Positions 10,542 to 22,750 of a DNA stretch of 64,000 bases are shown piece by piece. Positions within the stretch are counted from its first letter, which is position 1, and every line of letters starts with the position of its first letter. The notes under the pieces were generated by a model. It was given only the letters and a program-made list of their open reading frames with translations, was not told where the DNA came from and did no database searches. The DNA is taken from contig AZLU01000013.1 of NCBI GenBank assembly GCA_002224055.1, positions 190,633 to 254,632 of the forward strand, given 5' to 3'. Both the position numbers and the translations under genes were made by a program. This DNA comes from Pezizomycotina sp. ARF18. Lineage: Eukaryota > Ascomycota.

Positions 10542-13138
10542 CTAGTGGGCCTGATGTTGACCGTAGAATTGACCAGGCGGGCTACCATGATACTGATCAT
10601 AACCCACGAAACCGTTATTGATGCCTGCCGGTTGAGCATGGCCCATCGGAGCGGCAGAGCCAACAAGATTGGCCTCACTGCCAGGGTCGTAGGCCGTCCC
10701 GAACTGAGGGCTCATTGACCTGTCGTGAGAAGCGTAGCCCGGCGCCGGAGCATCGTAACGGTTCGGCGGTGGGATATTGTTGTATTCCTCCATCTGGAAG
10801 TTGTCCTGGTAGGAGTAGGCTGGTACTTGCCCTTACCGTCGCCACGCATGTAGTTCGAAGGATCGATGAGCGAGTTGCGTGCATCGAGTGGTGTAAGCGT
10901 GTCGCGGGCGCGAGCTTCTTCGGCCATCTTTTCCTGGAGACGGCGCTTCTTCTTATGCGGATTCTCCTTGCAGCACGCGACGATGGCGTTGACGGCAATC
11001 AAAATGAACAAAGCCGCCGACAAACTGACTGGACAACGATGAGGACTTTGTAGAAGAATGATGTTAGTGCTGCGCGAGTCAAAAAAAAAAAGGATATCTC
11101 ATCGAAAGAAAACTTACCGAGTCCAAAGACGGTCTTTGTATCAGAAGCGATGTTTAACTCTTCAACAAAAACCAGGATGCATCCAACCGAAAGTACTCTG
11201 ACGACCGCAATGATAATATTGATCACGTTTCCAGCTTTAGAGTTGAAAGGCCTGGCGAATACCAAAAGGATCAAGAGTAAACTTTCGCAAGCTACAGGTG
11301 TGTTAGTAAAATTCTAACAAGCTTCCGACTAAAATGTTTATAGAAGTCGGATACTTCAAAAAATGGTGAGAAACTGACCTAGCTGCCCTCCCGTTTGAAT
11401 AAGACCCTTTCCGTCGGCCAGGGCTATGAACGCCCCCTTAATAAAAGATAAACACAGGTGGGAATGAAGATCCACCAGAAAGTCGACTTATATTGGTCGT
11501 AGAAGAGACCGTATCGGCGGAGGTTCCTCTTATCGTCGAAAAGCTGGTCGGAGGTTCCCTCAAGCCTCTTGAAGCGCCTAGCAAGCATAGTAATCCTGAC
11601 GGCGAAGAATCCAAGCAAGCCCGTGAAGAGAGTCAAAGTGATACCGGCGAGTAAACGGGCAGCCCATGAATCTCCAACGCGGAATTGGTACAAGCAGTAA
11701 ATAACCCAGATACCGTAAAGCACCAGGATCTAAAACAATTCAATGTTAGTAGACAAGATATTTATATATATAATACTTCAAGGAATTAGACTTACGATTC
11801 TCATCAAGGTACCACCGAGGAAAAGCCAGTAACGTTTCCTGAAGCTCTGAAGACCCTTGCCCAATTTACCACACATGGCGTAGAGTTCGAGGATAAGTTT
11901 GAACAAAAGGATCAAGACGGCGGAGACAGCCAGGACAATGCAGAAGACCAGCAGAACAGTCAAGAAAGTGTTGGCCGAGGGGATCTTAAGCTGTTCGACG
12001 TATCCCTGGATGCCATGAACGGTCTTGGAACCTTGTTACAAAACGACTACTCGAGTCATCCGATGCTTTTCCACCAGTATTTAAAGTCGTTCCGTTCACG
12101 CTGGTTGTCACGCTACCGCCGTTGAGATTGATTTGACGTTTAACGAGTTCGAACAGTTCATCCACCGACCTCTTGGCCACAGGAGCAGAGCTATCGCCTT
12201 GGAATACCAGCGACGTGTTTCTGAGCTCATCAACTGACGAGCTTGTCAGATTTCCACCGGTCCTGCTTCTGAAATTGTCGATATTTCGCTGCATGCTATC
12301 CCACGGTACTAGACCGGTTGCCCATCCGAAATTCTTCGTAAAAGAACGGTAAATAGGCGGGTAGTTGACACTGAGCATTCCATTTGTCGCGATACTCTGA
12401 AACCAGACCATCACATCTCCAACGTTAGGGGAAGGTCCGGACGAACCGCCAGGAGCGTGGGCACCAGCACCGGCTGCTGCTGCACCCACAACGGAAACAC
12501 TGCTGAGAGCCAACGCAGCCGCAGCAATACCCGCGGTTACATATTTCACTGCGGGCTGATTCGCCGTCTTTCCGTTCCGCACGCCGGATTCGAGACAAGC
12601 AACAACACCGTTGCCGGATTTCGCTCTTAAATAAAGCTGCGCATTTCCGTCGAGATCTGGTATCTGGAAAGCTATCCAGGTATTTGGGAGGCAAATTGCT
12701 GTGGGATAGGTAGGTCACCAGTGGCAGCGAAATCACCGGCAGGGACTATTTTTTTTGTCGATTTAGTAATTTATTCTCATTTATATTTCACAGGGTATTT
12801 AGGATAAATAATAGCAAAAAGAAAAAAAAAAAACCTACCTGGACATAAGAACTTGATCTTTTCGTCACAAGGGTCAAAAGTCCTGTTGTACAGAGATCGC
12901 CCGTACGCACTGACTCTTAATTCTGCAACGACGTCCTGGCTCTTTTTTGAGCTCCCGCCAACGTCGAAAGTAACCTTCATCGTAGCACGGTCATATTTGA
13001 TGTTGAATTGTTGACTTTGATATCTGTATCGTTCGAGCAGGTCGAAAAGCCCTCCGTCGATAACACATCGCCAGCGTGTACCGATGATATTCCACCAAGC
13101 AGCGCTATCACTGTCAATAGCGAACTCCGGAGTAACAT
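10542..13138 (-). CDS. Flavin carrier / TRP-like membrane protein (FLC family)
   Basis: FLC proteins are fungal multi-pass membrane proteins of the TRP-like family, tied to FAD import into the ER, calcium handling and cell-wall integrity. Seen: signal peptide MLLRSSLLTVIALLGGISSV with probable cleavage at HAG; an N-terminal ML-like domain with cysteines (GFSTCSNDTD, FDPCDEKIKFLCP); a Ser/Thr/Ala linker with a hydrophobic segment; a TRP-type membrane domain with many hydrophobic helices (FLTVLLVFCIVLAVSAVLIL, GIWVIYCLYQFR, LLAGITLTLFTGLLGFFAV, and others); and a basic then Pro/Gly/Tyr-rich cytosolic tail ending in FYGQHQAH. Five exons: 13138-12839, 12745-11796, 11729-11379, 11291-11118, 11069-10542; about 770 aa, usual for the family. 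At least four one-base frame changes. Which FLC paralogue it is cannot be said. Confidence 0.9.
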
Positions 13139-13982
13139 AATGTCGAAAAAATCGTATGCGAAGGGTTAAGATGTAAGGTGTTGTCGAGAAGGTAATAGGA
13201 ACCTGGTCCCTTCGCACTGCGAAGCTGACTAGCAGGTTTATATTTTTTCAGGATCTAAACGGACTTTCTGAGGATTCCCCAAAACTTTCCAGAGTAAAAC
13301 AATCTTTTAAATGGATTTTTGCCGCGGTGATCCTCCAGAAGTCGAATCAAAACGAGAAATAGATAATTCCCCTTTCCTTAGTAGTAAACCCTCTACTTCT
13401 TTTGTCGATATTTTGTTTAGGAACTTTTCAGGTTTGTTGGTTGGTACTGCGGCTGAGGATATCGTAGGATCTATGTGTTAGCGCAGGTCCCTCTCTTTGT
13501 CCAAAACCAACACATTTACAAGAAAAACTATCAAGTGATCGCACAAAGGAATAATAAAAGAAAGAGGAAGACAAAAGGAAAAAAAAAAAAAAAAGTAACA
13601 AGCGAGGCCTACCTTATTATTATTATTACTATTATTATAAAATAAGAATAAATAATCTCCTTGGTCTATTTATTTTATTCGTTAAAAGCAATGGGCGTTA
13701 AGGGGGTTGCTTTATTGAAGAGGAAGAAGAAAAAAGAGGAACAACCCTTTTTTCTTCTTTCTTTACAAACAAGCGCTTTGATATACAGTCAGTACGTTAG
13801 GCGTATGAAATGTGTATCGGAAACCTGCAAAAGTCGTACTTTTACTTTGAAGTGGTCGAGACTCGAGACTCGAAGAGAAAATAGCGGAACAAGGGAGCCT
13901 ATAAGGAGGCTTTAAAGAAACGGAGGTGCCCTGAAGATCGACTACAAAACCCGCAAAAGAGTGGCAATAGGTCGATCCCCTG

Positions 13983-14011
<29 letters not shown>
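13983..14011. repeat. Poly(A) run, 29 bases
   Basis: Uninterrupted A tract, followed by purine-rich agag sequence; one of several very long homopolymers in the window. Confidence 0.95.
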
Positions 14012-14014
<3 letters not shown>

Positions 14015-14496
14015 AGAAAACTTTTCCTAGAGAACCTTCTCCTAGCAAAAGGATGGAAGCAAAAGGATATACGAAGATGTAGAAAAGAAAGAGTAAGAGG
14101 AGGAATAGATGAGAAAAAGTATTATGAAAGGGGGAAAAAAAAATAAATAGGAGCGGAAGAAGAATTAAGGATATATAAGAGGACAGGAAAAGAGCCAGGT
14201 GCGATCAAGTACGCCTACAGAAAAAAGAAAGAAAAAAGAAAGAAAGGAAAAATAATAGTATAACCGATATATAATGGATGTCTATAAATATTCTATATAA
14301 AGTATCTAGTGTTCTAGTGTATATATTATTATAAAAGTAATTAAAAAGCAATAACAACAGAGGAGGGAAAGCACTTATTTAGTCGTAGCAATAAGGGTGC
14401 TCAAGGGAAATAGAAGAGGAGGAGAAGGGCTATGCTTGTTAATAATTTTATTTATTTCAACGATAGCGTTATAAAATATCAGCCAGGGCAAAATAT

Positions 14497-14565
14497 AATT
14501 ATTATTATTATTATTATTATTATTACACTACTACTGCTACTACTACTACTACTACTACTACTAAT
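14497..14565. repeat. Compound trinucleotide microsatellite (ATT)n-(ACT)n
   Basis: About ten att units run directly into tac/act units with one interruption (tgc). Confidence 0.9.
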
Positions 14566-14643
14566 ATCAACCAATACCAGTATCTTATCTATTAATATTA
14601 CTATTTAAAATAAATCAATAATCAAGTATACACTACTAAGGCT

Positions 14644-14645
<2 letters not shown>

Positions 14646-14677
<32 letters not shown>
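14646..14677. repeat. Poly(T) run, 32 bases
   Basis: The longest homopolymer in the window; uninterrupted T. Confidence 0.95.
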
Positions 14678-17522
14678 CTTTCTTTGTTCTCTACACAACG
14701 GCGGTAGTAACAACACACCACCCTTATTTGGTATGTACATACGCAGTGCGTAGTGCAGTATGTGCTCAAATGCTACCCTGGAAATAATTGAAGAAAGAAG
14801 GGCAAAGGAGATCGAGAGAGAGGAACAGTTTCCGGCTCGGCTAGCGTTGTTGGTTGTCGTGGACTCGTGGACTCGTGGCGGATTTATTTATTTATTTATT
14901 TATTTTTCTCTCTTGCTGTCCCTTTTTGCTGCTACTTTATCCAAAACATTTGAGCAGCCCGTTGAGGACTTCCTTAAGATCCCAACGACCAGGCATTCCC
15001 TTTCGGTTTTTTCTCTTTCCGGACCACTAGAGGAGAGGCCGCGTACCTGCAAAGGAAAGCCTAAACTAGGTCGAATAACAAGTCCTATCAGTAAATAAAC
15101 ATCTCAAAGGCTTCAATTGTCAAAAATGTCTCCATTAGCAATAGCATGAGGTCCTAATTACAGTAAGTGCTACGAGCCGTTGAGCCCTATAAGATTTGAC
15201 AAGGACAGGAAAAAGAGATGATGCAAAGATGTATCACATACAATAGCTTAAATCAACTAGCCGAAAGGGAGGCGCGAGAGCTGGGAAAAGGGATGAAGAG
15301 GAGGAGGACTGTAGGAAGTAGCCGGCTTGGAACCTATTTTTACGCTCAGTGAAAGTAAGTGGATGCGACTGGCCAATACGTCCGGCGCATCTGCAGCGAA
15401 CACGCATGCAAAGAATACCAACCCACCACACCAACCACAAGAACGCCATTCTCTTTTCTGTTTCCCATGCTTCTCGTTCCGAAAGGATTTTCTTGAAAGG
15501 CACATTTTTTTTTTTTGCCCCTCCTTTTTTTCAAACGAAAAATTTACCTTTTCCCCACCTTCCTCTGCGCCTACTGACGGAAACAAATGATGAAAACGCC
15601 GACACGCTGAAACTGTCACGACCTTTGATCGTTTTGCTCTTTCGGCTATATCTCGAGACCATGACAAATATACCACCCCCAACATTGATATCAAGGAATA
15701 ATACACAAGGGGATAGCCAGGTACAAAATACGGGGAATACCGAACAAAACAACTCATGTTCGCGTAAACGGAGATGCAAGTACCAACAGGTGACAACGCT
15801 CGAGAGATGGTGGAAAGATCTCAATCAATGCCTGGCCTAGAGTTGAAAGATTCCGTGGCGTCCTTGAAAGGTGAATGGCTTGCTCACAGCCGCAGGGAAC
15901 AGTGAACCAGAAACTTTTTGTGGGCTAAACCGGAAGCAGTACATGGGACCAAGTCACTCTAGCCTTATGAAGACACGATCAAAGAGGGGAGTCCACTTTG
16001 AATGTCACCCTGGCTTATTCTTTCTTTTTTAAGCTACTATTTTTATAATCACCCTTTCTTTAACGGCCTCCGATCCTCTTCCCAAACAAGTTAAAATATC
16101 GAAATTCTTTCTTCCAACTGCACGATCCAGCCAAGCTGAGGATAAAAATCCAGCACGGCACAAGGTAAAGATGCTTTTTACTTGTTATTAGAATAAAATC
16201 CTCGCTTTTGGGTATCAAGATAGTCTATCTTTTTACGCGAGGCAGAATATACTTAAGTACGTGGTTAAAATGCACCCTCTTTATTCCTTTCCGCGCTCCC
16301 CCCCCCTCTTTTTTTTTATTGTGTGTGGGACAGCAAAATCCATCTGACATGAACTTTTATATTGAATTCTGCTAATGAAACTGTTCAGGAGCCAACAAAA
16401 AAAAACCCGCAATATCTCAAACAGGAGAACGACCGGGGCAAAGAAACCCACTATCCCAAAAGAAAGAATAGGTAAACTCTCGACTTTATTATAAGAAGGG
16501 GGTAAAATACTGTGATACCGGGGCAACAATTCGTTCCTCTGCTTCACCGGACACGCCGAAAAGCAGTTCAAGTCGACTTTTCAAGCCGGCCGAAACTTAA
16601 TTCGGTCCTCATGTTGATTTTTAAAATAAGCACGAGTGATGTACAATTCGCTCGGAACTTATCACCGATTCAGTGCGAGATGTTCAATAAGAACATATCC
16701 GACTGAACGTGTCGTCGTGCAGTATTACGAGAATCCGACAATCCCAGGCGATTTCTGCCTGGGCCAAGCTGAAGGTTCTAGAGCGTATTATAGAAAGCAT
16801 TGACGTGCTTGCGTGCTTGACTACGCGTCGATCACAGACTGAAATGATTTTCTGCTCGGGAATAATTTTTTTTTATAATTGATGTATATACACAAGGGTT
16901 TATTAAATTATAGCAGGCTGCGAATATTCAGAGGAAAAAAGGAAGAGTGCCTTTTTAACATCACCTTCCCCTCCGCGAGGTGTTCAGATACCTTCGCCAC
17001 GCGGGAAAATACGCACAATTCCTTTGTCTCATTTTTAGATGGGCCTGGCTCAAATGCTTGGATGGAAGAAATTTTTTTCGAATTTCAGAAAAAGTGCCTT
17101 CCGGGTTCGCCAGGGACGGGCAGGGCTCTTAGCGTCGTTTGTATGAGATATTGAGGTTCAAAAAAATGTTAATTTAATTTTTGTCTTGTACGGGGACTTG
17201 TTAGTTTTTGCAAATTTTTTGGCTGTTTTTCGAGGTGTCGGGCACCTTTTTCACCTCGGTAAAGTTTTCTGATATAGTCGTTTTGGCCCACGCTAAATGG
17301 CCTGGGGACGGGGATAACGAGCAGTCAACTTTTTTGTGGGCGTTCTTTTAATTTTGAAGAGGATAAAAAAAGAAACTCGCAATTTACCAGAATACCGGAT
17401 TCCTGCAGCATCGTTGCTGTATCGTGGGAGTTTCTCCGGTTAAACTCCAGGGAAGAACCAAATCACTCGATAAACATCGTACGAGTTACTAGTGGCTTGT
17501 TCTAAGTCCTCGTTTGCAAGTG

Positions 17523-18060
17523 TTTACGACTAAATTATATATATATAGGCATGGATATAAGAGGGTGGTGGAAGGCTACCCATTATATAATATAAGGGAA
17601 GGTTCTTAGATAGAGAAGGATAAGGCAGATCTAGAGACCTTATATACATGGTGGTGGAGGCTACCAGAATGGGTGGTGGATGGAGGCCTTGAACGTCCTC
17701 AACATAAATCTTTATAATATTCTATATAATAATCTAATTATTTTAATAATTAGATTTAACGACTATAATATCGCTAAGAAGCTTGTTTTAATTATTATTA
17801 TTATCGCGATCATTATTATCGATAAATATTATAACTACATTACTTTAAAAAAAAAGAGAAAGTATTAAAAAAATTTTTATTTAATAATTTATAAAGTTTA
17901 TTAAATAAAAAATTTTTATTAAAAAAAATAAAAGGTAAAGGATAAAATTATAAGGGAAAAAACTCGTTTAAAAGGAAAAATCTCGCTTGAAAGATAAAGA
18001 GTAAAATGATAAAAAAAAACTCGTTTGTAAGGGAAAATACTTAAAAGGTATATAATGAGC
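17523..18060. repeat. AT-rich island with degenerate short repeats
   Basis: The left part has two related G-rich phrases (ggtggtggaaggctacc near 17563 and ggtggtggaggctacc near 17651). The right part has several variants of aaaactcgttt / aaaatctcgctt spaced by aagg(g)aaaa (17955-18045). Composition is far more AT-rich than the gene flanks. It could be a decayed repetitive element; no coding domain is left, so family is unknown. Confidence 0.45.
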
Positions 18061-18813
18061 TAACGCCTAATAGGTTTCTGCTTATCTTGCAGTAAAGCCA
18101 CGTGATGTACCTACAGTTACACTAGTTGAGTGTATTTTTATAGGTTTTTTCCGGGAGAGTCTGAGCGAGACTCGGATTAGTCGTCAACCACAGTAGTATG
18201 TATTATTTCCGGTAATAAGTAAAGCTAGATATTTATTATACAGTCTCGGATCCTACGATAATCTTGGCCCTTTCTCATATATATACATATACATTTTTTA
18301 TATATGATAAATAACAACTATTATTTTTTTTGAGGTATCACAGCAATAATGACAGGCGGAGTACTTTATTGATGGCTGTTGGGCTCTGGGATTTGGTACG
18401 GGTTACAGCAAACCCTTTGCTTACCTATATTTACGGTATTAAGTTAAGTCGTGCGTGCCAGGTCCAACGTTACAGATTTCGGGGTCCGGAAATAGCCAGT
18501 CTCAAAATTTAATATTATTCTGCCCCACATATTCTACCTAGCTTGTTTGCTTTATTAGTAGGAAGCTGCAAGGCAACCTCCCCCCACTACTACCTCAAGC
18601 ACTTTGTTGAATTACTTATAATACCCTTGTTATTTTCTTTCTTAGCATAGCAGCCTTCTTCTCTCTCTCTCTCTCATTTTTCCTCTTCTTACTCTTCCCT
18701 TTCTCTGTCTGAGCTTCATCATTATTCTATACTCATACCGTATTACTATAAAAATAGCCTAGTTATCTATATTCTGCACACACCGTTCTCGAGTTCAAGG
18801 AGCTAATACCACC

Positions 18814-21800
18814 ATGAGCTGTCCACACGTGACTCAAGCCAGTACGTTTCCTTCTCCTACTCTTTGCTGTTTAAACCCCTGCGGTAGTAAGGGTTTTATT
18901 GTTAATGGTTCTTTAACTGCCTCCTTCCTATTCAACCACAGGTCTCAAGCCCCCGACCCCGACCAAGCAGTCTACCGAGAAGACTGCACTCAGTGTTTCG
19001 ACTCGATAGTACGCGTCCATCCCTCGTCTAACTTACAGCCTTGCCCTCTGCTTCATCTTGTGAAGAAGAACTATTTCTCTAACCTTTCTTCTTACTTAGT
19101 AGGATGACGAAGTTGGTCTGGATGTTTGCCTCTCATGTTTTAACGGCGGATGCCCCGGCGAACGAAACCACGCCCAACTCCACCACGCTCTGACCGAACA
19201 CCCGCTGGTTCTCAACATTCGTAGGACCAGGAAGCCGAAACCCGAGGTATTATTTCCTTCCTTCGTCGGAGAGCTTGACGACGTCTTTTTCCGAATAAGC
19301 TATTAGTGGCTAACGACGAGTACGATTTCAACTTTACAGCGGGACGAGCCGCCACAGAAAATGTCCAAGCTTGCCATAGCCGCCGAAACCGAAGCTGACA
19401 ACTATGACACCGCCACGATCGTCAAATGTCACGCTTGCGATAACATGGATGTTGATAGGTTTACTGGAAATGTTCGTACATTCACGTTGGGAAATTCTTT
19501 GTTTGTGGCAAATTGTAAAGCTAACGAAAGTTAGCTTCCCGCGGTCATTGACGGTGTCATGTCGGCTATGACGTTCGCTAGGCAAACTGAAGTTCAGGCC
19601 TGGGAGCTGGAGATTAACCCCTGCGAGCATATTCTTACCTTGCAGCAAGATGAAGCGAAGGATCCGTCGTCAATAAGTATTACTAGAGCTCCCTTTCTCT
19701 CACTAATTCTATGCTGGAGCTTTAAATACTAACCATGTTTTAGATCTAACTCAATGCGCCAACTGCGACCTAAGGAAAACCTATGGATGTGTCTTCAATG
19801 CGGCAATCTCGGATGCGGGAGAGATCAGTTCGGTGGCATCGCTGGAAATTCGCACGGCGTTGCTCATTTCGATTCTTCTCAGCACCCCGTTTCCGTCAAA
19901 CTCGGCAGCATCACTGCTGAAGGTACGGCCGATCTCTACTGCTACAAGTGCAACGAAGAAGTCAATGATCCGGAGCTGGCATTCCACCTTTCTCACTGGG
20001 GTGTCAACATTGCGGAGAGGCAAAAGACCGAAAAGAGCTTGACTGAGATGAATATCGAGCAGAACCTCCTGTGGGATTTCAGGATGGTTTCAGACGATGG
20101 AAAGGAGCTGAAGCCGTTGTTCGGTCCCGGCCTGACGGGGTTGAAGAATCTGGGAAATTCATGCTACATGGCGTCTATCCTGCAGTGTCTTTTCTCGTTG
20201 CCAGAGTTCAAGGCCCGCTACTACGATGTCAAGGATGACCCTCCGGTTATAATCAATCCTGCGGATGATCTGGAGACGCAACTTCGTAAAGTGGCCGACG
20301 GTCTCATTTCAGGCCGCTACTCCGTTCCCGAAGACGTCCCACGAGTACCACAGAGGGGCTCGAAGTACGCTATCAGAAGGGTATCGCGCCTTCCATGTTC
20401 AAAGCACTTATCGGCAAAGGTCACGAAGAATTCTCGACGATGAGGCAGCAGGATGCGTTTGAGCTCCAGCTCCACCTTTTCAAACTTATCTCACGAACAG
20501 CACATCCACCACCGCTCGAGGACCCGTTTCGGCTTTTAAATTTGTTCTAGAGCAGAGGCTGCAGTGCCTGTCGTGCAAGAAGGTGCGGTATAGAGCTGAT
20601 GAACAGGACAATATATCCGTTCCCGTGCCGGCGAGGCGCATCAAAGCCGACCCGCCCGCTGAAGGGGAGGATAAGAAGGACGAGAAAGATAAATTTGAGC
20701 CGGTTACTTTGAAAGAGTGCTTAGACATATTCACGGGCAACGAGACAATAGAGTATACGTGCAAAGCTTGTGGAGGCAAGGATGGTGCTATCAAGTGAGG
20801 AAGCCTCTAATCTATGTTAAACAGAATTAAAATATCACTGACATGATTTCTGACAGGCGTTCCGCATTCAAAACTTTCCCGAGAGTCTTGACAGTAAACG
20901 CACGCCGTTTCGAAGTAATCAACTGGGTACCGACTAAGTTAGGTGAGCGCACAGTTCTGGTTGCTAGCTAACCTTACAATTGTCACTCAACTGACAAATC
21001 TGCTAAACCTCTTCAGATATCCCGTCGTCGTCGATGACGCCCCTTTCGCCCTAGACCAATACATGTCCAAGGGTCTGCAGCCCGGCGAAGAAGAACTCCC
21101 GAGGATGCAGATGCTCCCTCGAAGCCCTCATTTGAGCCTAACGCCGAAGCAATGGCGCAGCTGGAAGGCATGGGCTTCCCTCAGGTGCGTTGCATCAAGG
21201 CACTGTACAATACGGGCAACGCCAGCGCTGAAGACGCTATGAACTGGCTCTTCGCCCACATGGATGATGCCGACATCGACACACCGTTCGTCATCCCGGA
21301 AAGCGGCGGCGGCGGTGGAGGAAGCGTGAACTTCGACCCTGAGCAGATCGGCATGTTGACAGCTATGGGCTTCACGGAACCGCAGGCGAAGAAAGCCCTC
21401 AGGGAAACGGGAAGTAACGTTGAACGTGCAGTAGACTGGCTGTTCAGCCACCCCGACGAGACCGGCGAAGAGGAAATAGGTAGTGGCGGCGGCGGAGGTA
21501 GCTCGAGCGCCGCGCAAGAAACTGAGAAGAAGGTTCCCGGAAGCGATATGACGCCTGCGAATTTCAGGCTGCATAGCATCGTCTGTCATAAGGGCGCTAG
21601 TATTCACGCTGGGTAAGATAATTCCAACCGTATACGCATATAAGAGTATAATGTCTAACAGTCACCGTTATTGTTTAAGGCATTACGTCGCTTTCATACG
21701 TAAGCAGATCCCCGACGGCAACGGAGGCACGAAAGAAGGATGGGTTCTCTTCAACGACGAGAAAGTTGTTGAGGGAGCTGATGTTGAGGAGATGAGAAGT

Positions 21801-21832
21801 TTGCATACGTTTATTTCTTCGAGAGACTTTAA
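18814..21832 (+). CDS. UBP14: Ubiquitin carboxyl-terminal hydrolase Ubp14 / USP5 (isopeptidase T)
   Basis: Ubp14 disassembles free, unanchored polyubiquitin chains and keeps the proteasome clear. Seen in order: start MSCPHVTQA; a variant zinc finger (YREDCTQCFDS, GLDVCLSCFNGGCPGERNHA); the UBP zinc finger (CANCDLRKNLWMCLQCGNLG, NSHGVAHF, HPVSVKLGS, CYKCNEEV); the catalytic Cys box (GLKNLGNSCYMASILQCLF); two UBA domains inserted in the catalytic domain (LEGMGFPQVRCIKAL; LTAMGFTEPQAKKALRETG); and the His box (SIHAGHYVAFIRK, WVLFNDEKVV). It ends in an AYVYFFERL-like C-terminus. Nine exons: 18814-18841, 18942-19008, 19103-19246, 19340-19471, 19535-19676, 19744-20794, 20857-20942, 21017-21612, 21680-21832; about 800 aa, the family length. 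At least six one-base frame changes (for example near 18970, 20350, 20540, 21025, 21800). Catalytic residues are intact. Confidence 0.96.
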
Positions 21833-22366
21833 GAACAAAAGTATATATTTTTTCTTTGTATACAAAAGGCGAGACATTATAGGTGATTATTCAATGAGAA
21901 GTTATGCATTGGACATGGGGGAAAAAGAGGTAGTGCTTTGTTATTTGTCCATTCTTATATGGAAAAAGAAATCATGTTTTTACTCATCGGAGGGTGCAGC
22001 AAAAAATGGTGATAGCGGAACTTAAAAGCATATAAAAGCAGTCGGAGGCTGGGATTTCCTCAATGAAAATAAACATTATTATTTGCAAATAAAGAGAAAT
22101 GCTTCGTCACTGAACTAGAAGTTACAGGAACATACCATCCGGAGAAAAGCAAGAATATCTCTTGCAGTCCTTAAAGCTGAGTCGTGAAAATTTACCGTCA
22201 ACATCGTACCGAATATCAGAAATAATAAAATGAGAACCCCAAAGTAAATGAAAGAAAAAAACCGAATACAAATAACGGTATGAAAAACGCCGGATCACAA
22301 AGGACTATAATATAAAAGGCCGTAAATAGGAAAAGAATCCACCAAGATGTAAAAGAAAAACAGAGA
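21833..22366. other. Convergent intergenic region
   Basis: Lies between UBP14 (+) and the 127-aa protein gene (-); AT-rich, presumed 3' untranslated regions; no further feature seen. Confidence 0.6.
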
Positions 22367-22750
22367 CTACACTGCCTTCACCCCCACCCTCTCGCGCTCC
22401 CAATTCCACATCCCATCATCGAATATCTCAAAATCCTTAACTCTCTCTCTAGCAGCTGCCAGACGCTTCGCCACCTTTCTCACCCTCCTCGCCTTCTCCG
22501 CCGCGACCGAAAACTCGGCCGACCACACGCTCGCCGTATCCTCCCTGAGGAAAAGGAACGGCCGTGCAGTTACGCACCGCACCTTTCGTATATCCCGCCT
22601 CGCAATAAGTTTGAGAACCTGCCACGCGACACTAACGGCGGTGTCGTGAGCTAGTTTTGTTATGCTCTGCGAGGGAATGGGTGGTTGGGCTTTGTATTTT
22701 GGTTGGCGGGTGGCGGTTTGTGGGGGTTTGTTTTCTTTGTTCTGGGACAT
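22367..22750 (-). CDS. Unrecognised 127-aa basic protein
   Basis: One uninterrupted frame from an ATG, starting MSQNKENKPPQTATRQPKYK and ending WERERVGVKAV. Its composition is gene-like (GC-richer than the surroundings, many Arg/Lys/Ala) and it is intronless. The middle is a probable amphipathic helical region (SITKLAHDTAVSVAWQVLKL) followed by an Arg/Lys/Ala-rich helix (AEKARRVRKVAKRLAAARER). It contains an N-terminal KEN sequence, which may be chance. No signal peptide, membrane segment or known domain is recognised. It faces UBP14 tail to tail. It could be an orphan of the lineage; being real is likely but not proven. Confidence 0.6.
   Translation of the reverse strand: MSQNKENKPPQTATRQPKYKAQPPIPSQSITKLAHDTAVSVAWQVLKLIARRDIRKVRCVTARPFLFLREDTASVWSAEFSVAAEKARRVRKVAKRLAAARERVKDFEIFDDGMWNWERERVGVKAV

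Larger units (their letters stand above)
13139..18813. other. 5.7-kb gene-poor, low-complexity region
   Basis: No conserved gene recognised. It contains the promoter side of the FLC-like gene, very long A and T runs, trinucleotide repeats and an AT-rich island (listed separately). Open frames such as 15257-15796 (-) and 15349-15840 (+) overlap on opposite strands, contain long Lys or Phe runs and show no domain. The last part (18600-18813) is pyrimidine-rich and probably the UBP14 promoter. Confidence 0.6.

Noticed and set aside
15257-15796. 179-codon frame on the minus strand in the gene-poor region
   Set aside because: Overlaps equally long frames on the other strand, contains simple-sequence Lys and Ser/Pro stretches, and shows no domain or splice structure.
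13139-18813. CRISPR-like or phage-like array in the repeat-rich gap
   Set aside because: The repeats are simple microsatellites and homopolymers without regular unique spacers, and the genome is eukaryotic.
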